Source: an uncultured Clostridia bacterium
GTDB taxonomy: Bacteria > Bacillota > Clostridia > TANB77 > CAG-508
Assembly (NCBI GenBank): GCA_947599825.1
Contig: CANQFS010000013.1
Coordinates: forward strand, 1-36,430
DNA length: 36,430 bases
Reading direction: 5' to 3'
Shown: piece after piece, positions 9,218-18,010 of the stretch
Numbering within the stretch: position 1 is the first letter of the stretch
Layout: every line of letters starts with the position of its first letter
The notes under the pieces: model-generated
The model's database searches: none
What the model saw: only the letters and a program-made list of their open reading frames with translations
Told to the model about the DNA's origin: nothing
Position numbers and translations under genes: made by a program

Positions 9218-11041
9218 ATGGAAGAAAATAAAATAAATGAAAATGGTTTTATGGATAGTGAATTTTTAGCTGATAGTATACGTTCTACAGGATATAATAG
9301 TGCAGATAATGCGATAGCAGAAATAATAGACAATTCTATTGAAGCAAATGCGAAAGAAACATTTATAATAGCTAGTGAAGGTGATGTAGATGGAAGAAAC
9401 GGAATAGCGCAGATAGCTTTTTTAGATAACGGAATAGGCATGAATGAAAATACATTACAATCATGCTTAAAATTAGGCGCAAGTGATAAGAGAAAGACTA
9501 GAAGGGGAATTGGAAGATTTGGTGTAGGACTAACACAATCTTCTATGTCTGTATGTACAAGAGTTGAAATATATTCATGGCAAAATGGAATAGAGAATTG
9601 TCAATCTGTTTATTTAGACTTAAAAGAAGTAAAAGATAGGAAACAAACCAATTATAATGTGAAAAAAGATCAAATTCCAGATGAGTATCAAAAATATGTA
9701 CATGCAAAATGGCCATCTTTTGATAACGAAGAAATAGATTTTAGAAAAAGTGGAACTTTAGTAATATGGAAAAAATGTGATAGAAATCTTCCAAGGAAAG
9801 TAAGTACTTTATTTGCTAATTTAGATAAAAACCTAGGAAAAAAGTTTAGATATTTAATACAAAGTAAAGAGCAAAGAATATTTACAATTAGTCAAAATAA
9901 CGAAAATTTAGATAAAGAAATATTACCAAATGATCCATTATTTTTAATGGAAAATAATTTAGTCTTAGGTGACAGGGAAAATCCAACAGAATATAAGTTA
10001 AGGAATGGGGGTAACTTTACGGAACCATTTTTTGAGCCTTTTCTTATTAAAGGTAGTAATGATAAGGGAGAAGTAGAAGTTCCAATAGAATATTTTGATG
10101 AAGAAGAAAAAGTCAAGAAAGAATCTAAGGTTATAATTAAATTCTCAGTTGTTAAAGAAGAGTTTTATAGTATAAAATATATTAAGAAAAAGCCAGGATT
10201 AGTAGGAGTAGGTAAAGAAATTATGTCAAAATATGCAGGAATATCAGTAGTAAGAGCTAACAGGGAAATAGATTTTGGTAGATTTGACTTTGCAGATAAT
10301 TCAGAGTATATTCCAGAGGACAGATGGTGGGGATGCGAAATTAGGTTTATGCCTGAACTAGATGAAGCTTTTGGGGTATCTAATAATAAACAAGGTGTAA
10401 TTCTTAAAAAAATGGAAGATGAAGAAATAAAATTCTATAAATTAGATGAAAACATTGATTATGTAAAACCAATTTGGTTGCAAATACAAGATGTTATAGA
10501 AAAAACAATAAGAGATATGAGGAAAAGAAATTCTAGTTTAAGAGATGAAAAAACAGGCTCTGATTCAGTTACAACAGGTAGTGAAAATGCAATAAATAGT
10601 AATACAGATGATACAGATAGAGAAACTATAACAGGTAAACAAAAAGAAAAAATGACAACAAAAGAAACTCAAGAGGAAGCAATAAGGGTTTTAAAGGATA
10701 TAAAGCAAATAGATAATCCAACAAATGAGGATATAGAGAAGATTTTACTAAATAAAGTAACTATAGGTTATGACAGACTATCAAGTGTTAATTTTTTTGA
10801 AGTCGACATAAGCAGAGGTATATGTAAATGTATAATTAATACAGACCATATATTTTATGAAAAATTCCTAGAAAAAATAAAAGAAAATAAAGAAATTATA
10901 GAAATATTTGAAATATTTTTAGCATCATTAGCAAGAGTTATGGATGAATCATCAATAGAAGAAGAGAAAAAGATAAGATCAGTTGTTGAAGAATGGAACT
11001 ATAAATTAACAAGATATATAAAATCACAATATGGAGAATAA
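9218..11041 (+). CDS. GHKL-family ATPase, candidate SspG-type restriction component
   Basis: The start is ATG 9218 with GGGGAGGA just upstream; an in-frame ATG at 9167 lies inside the helicase gene and is less likely. The 607-residue product carries a Bergerat fold at its N-terminus: EIIDNS at 35-40 (Mg-binding N box), DNGIGM at 70-75 and GIGRFGVGL at 97-105. A Ser/Thr/Asp-rich linker (about 440-475) separates this from a C-terminal helical domain. GHKL ATPases of the Hsp90/MutL/MORC type act as nucleotide-driven clamps, and several stand-alone ones belong to defence loci. The clamp role is inference. It overlaps nothing, but the next start is one base after its stop. Confidence 0.78.
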   Translation: MEENKINENGFMDSEFLADSIRSTGYNSADNAIAEIIDNSIEANAKETFIIASEGDVDGRNGIAQIAFLDNGIGMNENTLQSCLKLGASDKRKTRRGIGRFGVGLTQSSMSVCTRVEIYSWQNGIENCQSVYLDLKEVKDRKQTNYNVKKDQIPDEYQKYVHAKWPSFDNEEIDFRKSGTLVIWKKCDRNLPRKVSTLFANLDKNLGKKFRYLIQSKEQRIFTISQNNENLDKEILPNDPLFLMENNLVLGDRENPTEYKLRNGGNFTEPFFEPFLIKGSNDKGEVEVPIEYFDEEEKVKKESKVIIKFSVVKEEFYSIKYIKKKPGLVGVGKEIMSKYAGISVVRANREIDFGRFDFADNSEYIPEDRWWGCEIRFMPELDEAFGVSNNKQGVILKKMEDEEIKFYKLDENIDYVKPIWLQIQDVIEKTIRDMRKRNSSLRDEKTGSDSVTTGSENAINSNTDDTDRETITGKQKEKMTTKETQEEAIRVLKDIKQIDNPTNEDIEKILLNKVTIGYDRLSSVNFFEVDISRGICKCIINTDHIFYEKFLEKIKENKEIIEIFEIFLASLARVMDESSIEEEKKIRSVVEEWNYKLTRYIKSQYGE

Positions 11042-11042
11042 T

Positions 11043-11954
11043 ATGAGTATATTAATGTTTGAAGCTATGAAAGAAAATTTAGCAAAAGACCTAAAAGTAT
11101 CTGAAAATAGCATAAGTATTATTAGTGCATTTTGTAAAAAGGATGCATTGGAATTTTTGGACGCACAAATAGGCGAAAAACAAGGTATTTCTAAAAGACT
11201 GTTGGTTAGATTTAGACTAGATGATATACTATCAAAAGTAACAGATTTAGAAATATATGAATATTGCAAAAAAAATAATTGGAGTTTATATGTGCAGTTT
11301 AATTTACATGCAAAAATTTATGTAATAGACCAAAATATCTGTTATATGGGCAGTGCTAATGCTACTAATAAAGGGCTAAGCATTAATAAAAAAGGAAACT
11401 TAGAAATGTCAAAAAGATTTGAATTAGATAATGAAGAAAAAATACAAATAGAAGAAGTGTTTTCGGAAGCATTGTTAATGAATGATAATCTATTTGAAAA
11501 GATGAAAAAGCAAATTAATTCAATAAATTATACACCTATTATAAAGAATGAATGGAATAAAGAAATTATTGCTAAAAATATTAATTCATATAATGTTTTA
11601 TTCCAAGATGATTTTCCAATTAATGCTTTGCCAACAGAAATGCTAGACGATGAGGTATTTTTGGATATATATAAAGATGATTCTATAGAAGTCATAAAAG
11701 AAAAATTTTATAATACTAAAATTGTACAATGGCTAATTAACATTTTGGAAAAACAAGAAAATAAAGAAATATATTTTGGAGAGTTAACTGAAAAGATACA
11801 AAATATAATTTTTCAAGAACCAATACAATATAGAAAAGATGTAAAATTATTGCAAGCTAAATTGTATAACTGGATTGAAACATTAGATTATAAAAATTTA
11901 AAAGTTGATATACCAAAAAGACATTCTCAAAGAATAAGATTAATAGAAGAATAA
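11043..11954 (+). CDS. phospholipase-D-fold nuclease, candidate SspH-type effector
   Basis: I chose ATG 11043 because GGAG at 11033-11036 precedes it by six bases; an ATG at 11031 is in the same frame but overlaps the previous gene. The 303-residue product has one HKD motif: H89, K91 and D96, followed by GSANATNKGL with S104 and N106. Single-HKD proteins normally dimerise to form one active site, and in restriction systems they cut or nick DNA. The C-terminal 130 residues are unassigned. As the last gene of the operon and the only obvious nuclease outside SspB, it is the probable effector against unmodified DNA. Confidence 0.75.
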   Translation: MSILMFEAMKENLAKDLKVSENSISIISAFCKKDALEFLDAQIGEKQGISKRLLVRFRLDDILSKVTDLEIYEYCKKNNWSLYVQFNLHAKIYVIDQNICYMGSANATNKGLSINKKGNLEMSKRFELDNEEKIQIEEVFSEALLMNDNLFEKMKKQINSINYTPIIKNEWNKEIIAKNINSYNVLFQDDFPINALPTEMLDDEVFLDIYKDDSIEVIKEKFYNTKIVQWLINILEKQENKEIYFGELTEKIQNIIFQEPIQYRKDVKLLQAKLYNWIETLDYKNLKVDIPKRHSQRIRLIEE

Positions 11955-11955
11955 C

Positions 11956-11983
11956 TTTATATGTGGATATACAAACATATAAA
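11956..11983 (+). terminator. hairpin just after the ssp operon
   Basis: TTTATATGT pairs with ACATATAAA across a 10-base loop right after the last stop codon. The stem is A/T only and no long T run follows, so it is a weak terminator or an RNA 3'-end structure. Confidence 0.3.
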
Positions 11984-12010
11984 TAAATTGTAGATTCAAG
12001 GGGGCATATT

Positions 12011-12400
12011 ATGAACTACGAAAAATCATGTGGATGTATAATTATCCATGAAAATAAAGTACTACTAGTCCAACACAATGAAGGTCATTGGGATTTCCCA
12101 AAAGGGCATATAGAAAAAAATGAAACAGAAATACAAACAGCAATAAGAGAAGTAAAAGAAGAAACAAACATTGATGTTGTAGTACAAGAAGATAAGAGAT
12201 ATGTAAGTGAATATTGTCCAAAAGAAGGCACATTTAAGCAAGTTATTTTCTTCCTTGCAACATGTAAAGAAACGCAAACAAAAAAGCAAGAATCAGAAAT
12301 AAAAAACATAGAATGGCTTCCACTTGAAGAAGCAATAGAAAGAATTACTTATTCAAATTCAAAAAAAATACTAAAGCAAGTAATAAACAATATAAAATAG
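12011..12400 (+). CDS. NUDIX hydrolase
   Basis: The 129-residue product is a compact NUDIX domain. The Nudix box (G-x5-E-x7-REVKEET-N-I) begins in PKGHIEKNE and ends in REVKEETNI, with the metal-binding glutamates intact. The N-terminus SCGCIIIHENKVLLVQ and the GHWDFPKGH motif resemble the Ap4A hydrolase/MutT branch, which clears dinucleotide polyphosphates or damaged nucleotides; the substrate cannot be read from the sequence. It has its own GGGGG ribosome site and a strong terminator, and 56 bases separate it from the ssp operon, so I treat it as a separate unit. Confidence 0.9.
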   Translation: MNYEKSCGCIIIHENKVLLVQHNEGHWDFPKGHIEKNETEIQTAIREVKEETNIDVVVQEDKRYVSEYCPKEGTFKQVIFFLATCKETQTKKQESEIKNIEWLPLEEAIERITYSNSKKILKQVINNIK

Positions 12401-12445
12401 AAAAATAAGAATTATATACTTTGCTCATCATTTAATATAATTAGT

Positions 12446-12476
12446 AGCACAACAATAATGTTGTGCTATTATTTTT
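12446..12476 (+). terminator. terminator of the NUDIX gene
   Basis: AGCACAAC and GTTGTGCT form an 8-bp stem around AATAAT, followed by ATTATTTTT. Confidence 0.75.
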
Positions 12477-12576
12477 GTGCACTACTTTTATGTATTACTT
12501 TTATGCACTACTTTTATACACTATTTTTGTGCACTATTTTTGTGCACTACTTTTATGCACTATTTCTATGCATTAT
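12473..12576. repeat. 13-bp tandem repeat, eight units
   Basis: Eight consecutive 13-base units vary around TTTT-R-TGCACTAY, starting at 12473, 12486, 12499, 12512, 12525, 12538, 12551 and 12564. The array then decays into TTCTAT and ATAT runs. The first unit overlaps the T tract and TGTGC of the preceding terminator, suggesting the array grew from it. A 62-codon frame (12463-12651) crosses the array but its product is only repeats and I do not call it a gene. Confidence 0.85.
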
Positions 12577-12891
12577 TTCTATTTCTATATATTATCTCTA
12601 TATATTATTTGTTATAAAAAAATTGTATTAGTAAATCTATTATTGGTTTAAAGCCATTTCTAGCTCATAATAGAAAATTGTAGAATAAAGTCGACATTTG
12701 ACGATGAAAAATACTTGCAATACGAAGCAAAACATGATATACATAATATAACTTATGTAACTAAAACAATAAAATACAATAAATAAAAAATACAAAAAAA
12801 GTTACAAAAGAAGTTACAAAAGAAAATTACAAAATAAAGTTACGAAATAAAACTATAAAATAAAAATATCACAAAAAGAAAAGAGGGAATC
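12577..12891. other. A/T-rich intergenic region upstream of comM
   Basis: No gene is visible. The part from about 12,790 has irregular direct repeats of a GTTACAAAA-type unit. A ribosome site, AAGAGGG (12,881-12,887), closes the region just before the comM start codon. Confidence 0.6.
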
Positions 12892-14430
12892 ATGTTATCA
12901 ATCGTAAAAAGTATGTCATTAAATGGGTTAGAAGGCTATCTAGTATCAGTGCAAGTAGATGTATCCTCAGGAATTCCAGCATGGGAAATAGTACGGGCTT
13001 CCCGACACTAGCGTTAGAGAATCAAAAGAAAGAGTAAAAACAGCCATAAAAAATTCTTGCTACGAACTACTAAGTAGAAAAATTGTAATAAACCTAGCAC
13101 CAGCAAACACAAAAAAAGAAGGCTCTTTCTTCGACTTACCAATAGCAATTGGAATATTAGCATGTCTTGGAGAAATTAGGCAAAGTAAACTAGAAAATAT
13201 AGCATTTCTAGGAGAACTATCTTTAGACGGTCGTTTAAATCAAATAAATGGAGTTCTACCAATGTGTATAGAAGCACAAAAATTAGGAATAAAAAAAATA
13301 ATACTACCAATCAAAAATGCCAAAGAAGCGGCAGTAGTAAAAAATATTGAAATCATAGGAGCAGAAAGTTTATATCAAGTTGTAGAATATTTAAACTCTA
13401 GGGAAGAAATCACACCTTATCAAGTTCAAATAGAACAACTCTATAAAAAGAAAGAAAAAAATCAACTAGACTTTAGCGAAGTAAAAGGTCAAGAAAACAT
13501 CAAAAGAGCAATAGAAGTAGCAGCCGCAGGAAATCACAACATATTACTAATTGGAAATCCACGGTTCACGGAAAAACCATGATGGCAAGAAGAATTCCAT
13601 CTATATTGCCAGACTTAAGCTTTGACGAATCATTAGAAACAACAAAAATACATAGCGTAGCAGGCACCTTAAGCAAAGAAAATCCACTTATAGTAGAAAG
13701 GCCATTTCGTGCGCCACACCATACAATTTCATCAACTTCCTTAGTTGGAGGAGGCATTTTTCCCAAACCTGGAGAGGTCAGCTTAGCACATCATGGCATA
13801 TTATTTTTAGATGAACTACCAGAATTTAATAAAAATACATTAGAAGTAATGAGAGGTCCATTAGAAGACAAAAAAATAACAATAAGCCGAGTTAGTAATA
13901 CACTTACATTTCCATGTAACTTTATGCTAGTTGCATCAATGAATCCATGTCCTTGTGGCTTTTATGGATCAAAACAAAAAGAATGTACATGCCAGCCACA
14001 AGCAATTCATAAATATCTAGCCAAAATCAGTGGCCCATTATTAGATAGAATAGATATTCAAGTAGAAGTATCACAAGTAGAATATAAACATTTAGAAAGA
14101 AATAGTAAAGAAGAAACATCTGAACAAATCAAAGAAAGAATAAACAAAGCAAGAAAAATACAGCTAAAGAGATATGAAAAAGAAGGCATTTATTCAAATA
14201 GTGAACTTACACCTAACTTACAAGAAAAATATTGTGTGCTAGGAAAAGAAGAAAATATGTTATTAAAACAGGCATTTGATAGACTAAACTTAAGTGCAAG
14301 AGCATATGGAAGAATTCTAAAAGTAGCAAGAACCATAGCAGATTTAGAAGGAAAAGAAAAAATAGAAACACCACATATTGCAGAAGCAATACAATACAGA
14401 AGTCTAGACAAAAAATATTGGAAATATTAA
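12892..14430 (+). CDS. comM: ComM/YifB AAA+ ATPase, intact only if three in-frame CGG codons cause +1 shifts
   Basis: Read with three +1 shifts this is a complete 511-residue Mg-chelatase-like AAA+ protein, the normal length for ComM/YifB, which promotes branch migration in natural transformation in other bacteria. It opens with [20 protein letters not shown]. The shifts fall at CGG codons 12994, 13562 and 13569; skipping each C gives IVGLPDT (Gly35) and the Walker A motif NPGSGKT (Gly224, Gly226). After that the frame is open through Walker B ([10 protein letters not shown]) and the zinc-type motif NPCPCGFYG to the C-terminus. Without the shifts the frames end at 13011 and 13582. No missense damage is visible in conserved motifs, which argues against decay. 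It lies upstream of dprA and yraN, a usual Bacillota order. Confidence 0.85.
12994..12996 (+). other. CGG +1 frameshift site 1 (comM codon 35)
   Basis: The zero-frame codon after gta is CGG. Zero frame then ends at TAG 13009-13011. Omitting C12994 reads ggg ctt ccc gac act and gives the family-conserved G-L-P-D-T. Confidence 0.8.
13562..13571 (+). other. CGG +1 frameshift sites 2 and 3 (comM P-loop)
   Basis: Two CGG codons (13562-13564 and 13569-13571) lie in frame in turn. Omitting both Cs gives cca ggt tca gga aaa acc, P-G-S-G-K-T. After the first skip the second CGG is again exactly in frame. Omitting only the first leaves a frame that loses the P-loop lysine and threonine. Confidence 0.8.
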
Positions 14431-14554
14431 AAATTAGTTAAAAAATTTGTATAATTATTAGAACTTTTAATTAAAACAAAAAAGAAATAAAGTATAAAAA
14501 TGAATTATAAATAGAAAAGAGGATAAAACAATAAAAATATACAGAGCCCAAAAT

Positions 14555-14745
14555 AAAAAGCAAATAGAAAATATAAAACAAATGAAAAATATAAAGCAAT
14601 TAAAAAATATAAAACAAACAAAAAATATAAAGCAAATAGAAAATAAAAAGCAAACGAAAAATATAAAGCAAATAGAAAATATAAAGCAAATAAAAAATAT
14701 AAAACAAACAAAAAATAAAAAACAAATTCAAAAGATACAACAAAT
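14555..14745. repeat. A-rich repeat encoding KxIKQx units at the dprA start
   Basis: About ten imperfect units of AAAAATATAAARCAAAYA type, 12-18 bases each, run through the first codons of dprA. They encode KNIKQ-T, ENIKQ-I and similar. Unit lengths are multiples of three, as expected for expansion under selection to keep the frame. Confidence 0.8.
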
Positions 14746-15673
14746 AAAATATACAGATAAAAGATACCCAGAAACATTAAAGAAAATAAAAAATCCACCA
14801 CAAAAATTATATGTAATAGGAGATGCAACACTATTAAATAAGCAAAGTATTGCTATAGTAGGAAGTAGAAAAGCAAGTGAATATGGAAAAAAATATACCG
14901 CATTATTTTCAAATAATATAGCAAATTCTAACATTGCAGTAGTAAGCGGATTAGCACTAGGAATTGACAGCATGGCGCATAAATATTCTATGGAAGAGCA
15001 AGGAAAAACAATAGCAGTAATTGCTTCAGGATTTGAACATATATATCCAAATGAAAATATACCATTGTATCAAGAAATAATAAAAAATGGAGGCTGTATT
15101 GTTAGCGAATATCCACCAGAAACAAAAATAGATATGAAACTCTTTCCAAAACGCAATCGTATAATAGCAGGGTTATCTATGGCAGTTATTGTAATAGAGG
15201 CAAAATATCGTAGTGGAAGTAGTATTACAGCAAAATATGCGTTAGAACAAAAAAAGCAAGTATTTTGTCTCCCACATAGCATAGAAGATAAAAATGGGGT
15301 AGGTTGTAACAATTTAATAAAAAAAGGAGCAAAACTAATTGCAAAAGCGTCTGAACTAAATAAATATTTAGGAACAAAAATTGAAGATAGTAATATAGAA
15401 GAAGTTCTTACGGAAGGTAGGATTACAAGCCCCAATATTATAAAAAATCAAATATCATTAAAACCAAAAGTAAAAAAAGAAAAAATACAAACCACAATAG
15501 AAAAAGAATATCAGCCAATCTATAATCTACTATTAAAAAAGGTAATGACAAATAATGAAATAGCAAAAAAATTAGAATGGCCTATTTCACAAGTAAATCA
15601 AATGCTCACCATGATGGAAATTAAAGGCTATATCACATCAATGGCAGGAAATGAATTTAAAATAAAGGAGTAA
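14582..15673 (+). CDS. dprA: DprA/Smf DNA-processing protein with a repeat-replaced N-terminus
   Basis: From about residue 65 this is a standard DprA: KNPPQKLYVIGD, then AIVGSRKASEYG, VVSGLALGIDSMAH, IASGFEHIYP and the RNRIIAGLS motif of the Rossmann-like domain, followed by a C-terminal winged-helix region (NEIAKKLEWPISQVNQML). DprA loads RecA on incoming single-stranded DNA in transformation. The usual N-terminal helical domain is absent and replaced by lysine/glutamine repeats. The frame is open upstream to about 14,499, and AGAGG at 14518-14522 stands eight bases before an in-frame ATA at 14531, so the real start may be earlier than the ATG used here. Gene order comM-dprA-yraN is typical. 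Confidence 0.88.
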   Translation: MKNIKQLKNIKQTKNIKQIENKKQTKNIKQIENIKQIKNIKQTKNKKQIQKIQQIKYTDKRYPETLKKIKNPPQKLYVIGDATLLNKQSIAIVGSRKASEYGKKYTALFSNNIANSNIAVVSGLALGIDSMAHKYSMEEQGKTIAVIASGFEHIYPNENIPLYQEIIKNGGCIVSEYPPETKIDMKLFPKRNRIIAGLSMAVIVIEAKYRSGSSITAKYALEQKKQVFCLPHSIEDKNGVGCNNLIKKGAKLIAKASELNKYLGTKIEDSNIEEVLTEGRITSPNIIKNQISLKPKVKKEKIQTTIEKEYQPIYNLLLKKVMTNNEIAKKLEWPISQVNQMLTMMEIKGYITSMAGNEFKIKE

Positions 15674-15681
15674 CAAAAAAT

Positions 15682-16038
15682 ATGTACGAAAGGCACATAA
15701 CAGGAAAAGAAGGAGAAAACATTGCAGCAAAATTTTTAAAAAATATAGGCTATAAAATAATAGAAAAAAACTTCCAAGCAAGACAAGGGGAAATAGATAT
15801 TATAGCAAAAGACAAAGAAGAATATGTATTTATTGAAGTAAAAACAAGAACAAATAAAAAATATGGAGAGCCAATTGATGCCATAGATAAGAGAAAAATA
15901 GAACATATAAAAAGGACAATTAGCTATTATTTATATTTACATCAACTAGAAAATAAATTTATTCGAATAGATGTAATAGAAATTTTTGAAAATGCAAACA
16001 AAATAAAAATTCATCATACTAAACAAGCAATAGAATAA
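15682..16038 (+). CDS. yraN: YraN/UPF0102 putative nuclease-fold protein
   Basis: The 118-residue product is a full UPF0102 protein with a restriction-endonuclease-like fold: GKEGENIAAKFL, RQGEIDIIAKD and VFIEVKTRT supply the expected E-x-D-x-E-x-K type residues. Its function is unsettled; a role in DNA recombination or repair is often suggested. It follows dprA by eight bases with a weak GGAG site and probably shares its transcript. Confidence 0.9.
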   Translation: MYERHITGKEGENIAAKFLKNIGYKIIEKNFQARQGEIDIIAKDKEEYVFIEVKTRTNKKYGEPIDAIDKRKIEHIKRTISYYLYLHQLENKFIRIDVIEIFENANKIKIHHTKQAIE

Positions 16039-16039
16039 A

Positions 16040-16495
16040 ATTATAAACTCAATATAAAAAGATAAAAATCAAAAATAAAAATCAAAAACGAAACTAAAAG
16101 ATAAAACTAAAAAATGAAAACAAAAATAAAAATTAAAAATAAAAATTAAAAATAAAAATTAAAAATAAAACTAAAAAATTAAAATAAAAAATAAAAACAA
16201 AAATAAAAATTAAAAATAAAAATTAAAAATAAATTTAAAAATAGAACTAAAAAATTAAAATAGAAAATAAAATCAAAATAAAAATTAAAAATAAAACTAA
16301 AAAATAAAACAAAAATAAAAATTAAAAATAAATTTAAAAATAGAACTAAAAAATTAAAATAAAAAATAAAACAAAAATAAAAATTAAAAAATAGAACTAA
16401 AAAATTAAAATAAAAAATAAAATCAAAATTAAAAATAAAACTAAAAGATAAAAATAAAAAATCAAAATAGAAAAACAAAAAAACAAGCAATAAAA
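16040..16495. repeat. long A-rich simple repeat between convergent genes
   Basis: About 450 bases consist of AAAAATAAAAATT, AAAACTAAAAAATT and AAAACAAAAATAAA words with almost no G or C. Longer blocks recur with variation, for instance the word AAAAATAGAACTAAAAAATT appears three times. No gene is credible here; a minus-strand frame encodes only Phe/Leu/Tyr runs. It may grow by slippage, like the dprA repeat and the 13-bp array nearby. Confidence 0.85.
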
Positions 16496-16523
16496 TTTAA
16501 CATTTATTACTTATTCATATATA

Positions 16524-17774
16524 TTAAAAACAATATTTCCTTTCATAAAGCTCCTTTGCAACCTCAGGATTGTGAACACCATTAAAATCTTTAATAGGAG
16601 CGAACTCATCGTCCTTTTCCACCCTTAAAAGCTCAATATCATCAAATAAAGAAAAAGCATCAAAAATAAAAGTTTCAAATTTGTAAGTATTAGGACTTTC
16701 AGGAACTTGCTTCATACCCTCTGCATTTACAAAATTATTCTTCTTAAAAGCTCTATGATAAGGAAGAGAAACATTAGCAACTTTCTCTAAAGCAGAAAGA
16801 TGAAATAAGTGAGCAAGTAAATTAATATCACGGTATAAAAAGTGTGATTTCTCATCTTTTGCTACCTTCATTTCAGAACTTAAATAGCGACTATCAATAA
16901 TAGAAGGCTTTCCATTTTTACGTGCGAAAATCCAATCTTTATCTTCAACATTTTCCTTTAACAATGTTTTAGAAGCAACCAATTTTTTATGACAAATCGT
17001 TAAGCCCAAAAGCAAAGGATCCACAATTTCTAATATAACATTATCCACACCAGAAAAGAAAACCCAATCAATTTGTCTTTGCCTCATATTTTCCAAAATA
17101 CCATACTGGTACATAGAAGCAAACACATCACCATTACCATTAGAAGCTTCTTTAATTTTATAAGGCTCCTCTAAAATCAAATTACCAGAAAGATCAATCA
17201 AAGGAAGTTCAGACTGTTTAAAAAAATAAATACAATCTTTAGGATAGCCAAAATAATTTTTTTCCTCAAAAAATTTTTTAGTAAGCTCATCATTATAAAT
17301 GCTAGTCATAATATACCAAGGAATAGCAATATTATATTTCTCATTTGCCTCTTTTAAATGGTCAGATAAAATTTCAAAAAGAGATTTTTTAGGCTTTATA
17401 TCAAGTTCAAAAGTACCTTTTGGACCTTTATAGCCAAGCCTAGTACCTTGACCACCAGCCATAGTAACAACAGCATATTTACCATTTAAAATTGCACTTT
17501 CTCCAATAGAACTATAAAAAGCTAATTCCTCGTTAGACAAATCTTTTTTGATTGTATAAGGCAAAGGCTTAATATTGCGATGAAGAATCACTTCATCTGT
17601 TTTAGAAGCCTCATATAAAGAAAAAATCTGTTCAAAATCTATTTGGCATATTTGTTGAATCAACTGCTCTTTTTCATTATTATTCAATTCATCATAGAAA
17701 TTTAGCAAATGTTCTTGCTTATATTTAGCAAGAATCTCTTTTGCTGTCTCATAATTTTGCATCATACTTACCAT
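16524..17774 (-). CDS. UDPGP-family nucleotidyltransferase (UDP-sugar pyrophosphorylase)
   Basis: The start is ATG 17774 behind AAAGGA; a TTG one codon earlier is also possible. The 416-residue product has the family nucleotide-binding loop AGGQGTRLG followed by YKGPKGTFEL near residue 115, and KKSLFEIL after it. These motifs match UTP:hexose-1-phosphate and UDP-N-acetylhexosamine pyrophosphorylases, which make UDP-sugars for wall or surface glycans. GNGDVF and the WVFFSGVDNV segment fit the UDP-GlcNAc/GalNAc branch more than plain GalU, but the sugar cannot be fixed from sequence alone. It is convergent with yraN. Confidence 0.85.
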   Translation of the reverse strand: MVSMMQNYETAKEILAKYKQEHLLNFYDELNNNEKEQLIQQICQIDFEQIFSLYEASKTDEVILHRNIKPLPYTIKKDLSNEELAFYSSIGESAILNGKYAVVTMAGGQGTRLGYKGPKGTFELDIKPKKSLFEILSDHLKEANEKYNIAIPWYIMTSIYNDELTKKFFEEKNYFGYPKDCIYFFKQSELPLIDLSGNLILEEPYKIKEASNGNGDVFASMYQYGILENMRQRQIDWVFFSGVDNVILEIVDPLLLGLTICHKKLVASKTLLKENVEDKDWIFARKNGKPSIIDSRYLSSEMKVAKDEKSHFLYRDINLLAHLFHLSALEKVANVSLPYHRAFKKNNFVNAEGMKQVPESPNTYKFETFIFDAFSLFDDIELLRVEKDDEFAPIKDFNGVHNPEVAKELYERKYCF

Positions 17775-17850
17775 CAAATCCTTTATTATATCATATACAG
17801 CAAAGCACGAATCAGTGATTTGCTAAACATAATATTTAATAAAAATTTTT

Positions 17851-18010
17851 ACAATACACTATTTTTATAATATACAATAATATAATGGTGAATTGCTAAA
17901 AATAAATTTTGCGTAATACAATATTTTTATAATATACAATAACACAATGGTGAATTGCTAAAATAAATTTTGCGTAATACACTATTTTTATAATACACAA
18001 TAATACAATC
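17851..18010. repeat. 62-bp tandem repeat, about 2.6 units
   Basis: The word ATTTTTATAATAYACAATAA recurs at 17861, 17923 and 17984 (periods 62 and 61), each followed in the first two units by AATGGTGAATTGCTAAA and a TTTTGCGTAATACA tail. The last copy runs into the 3' end of the phosphoesterase gene, where CAATGATTTGCTG resembles the repeat core. A related CAGTGATTTGCTAAA lies at about 17,812-17,827. The array probably arose by duplication of that gene end. Confidence 0.8.

Noticed and set aside
12463-12651. 62-codon frame over the 13-bp array
   Set aside because: The product is only repeat-derived Tyr/Leu/Phe/His and there is no ribosome site.
12892-14430. comM as an ordinary pseudogene
   Set aside because: All three lesions are the same (extra C making an in-frame CGG), no stop or missense damage is visible elsewhere, and the corrected length and motifs are normal.
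16179-16490. Minus-strand frame rich in Phe/Leu in the A-rich repeat
   Set aside because: It arises from the T-rich complement of a simple repeat and has no start signal.
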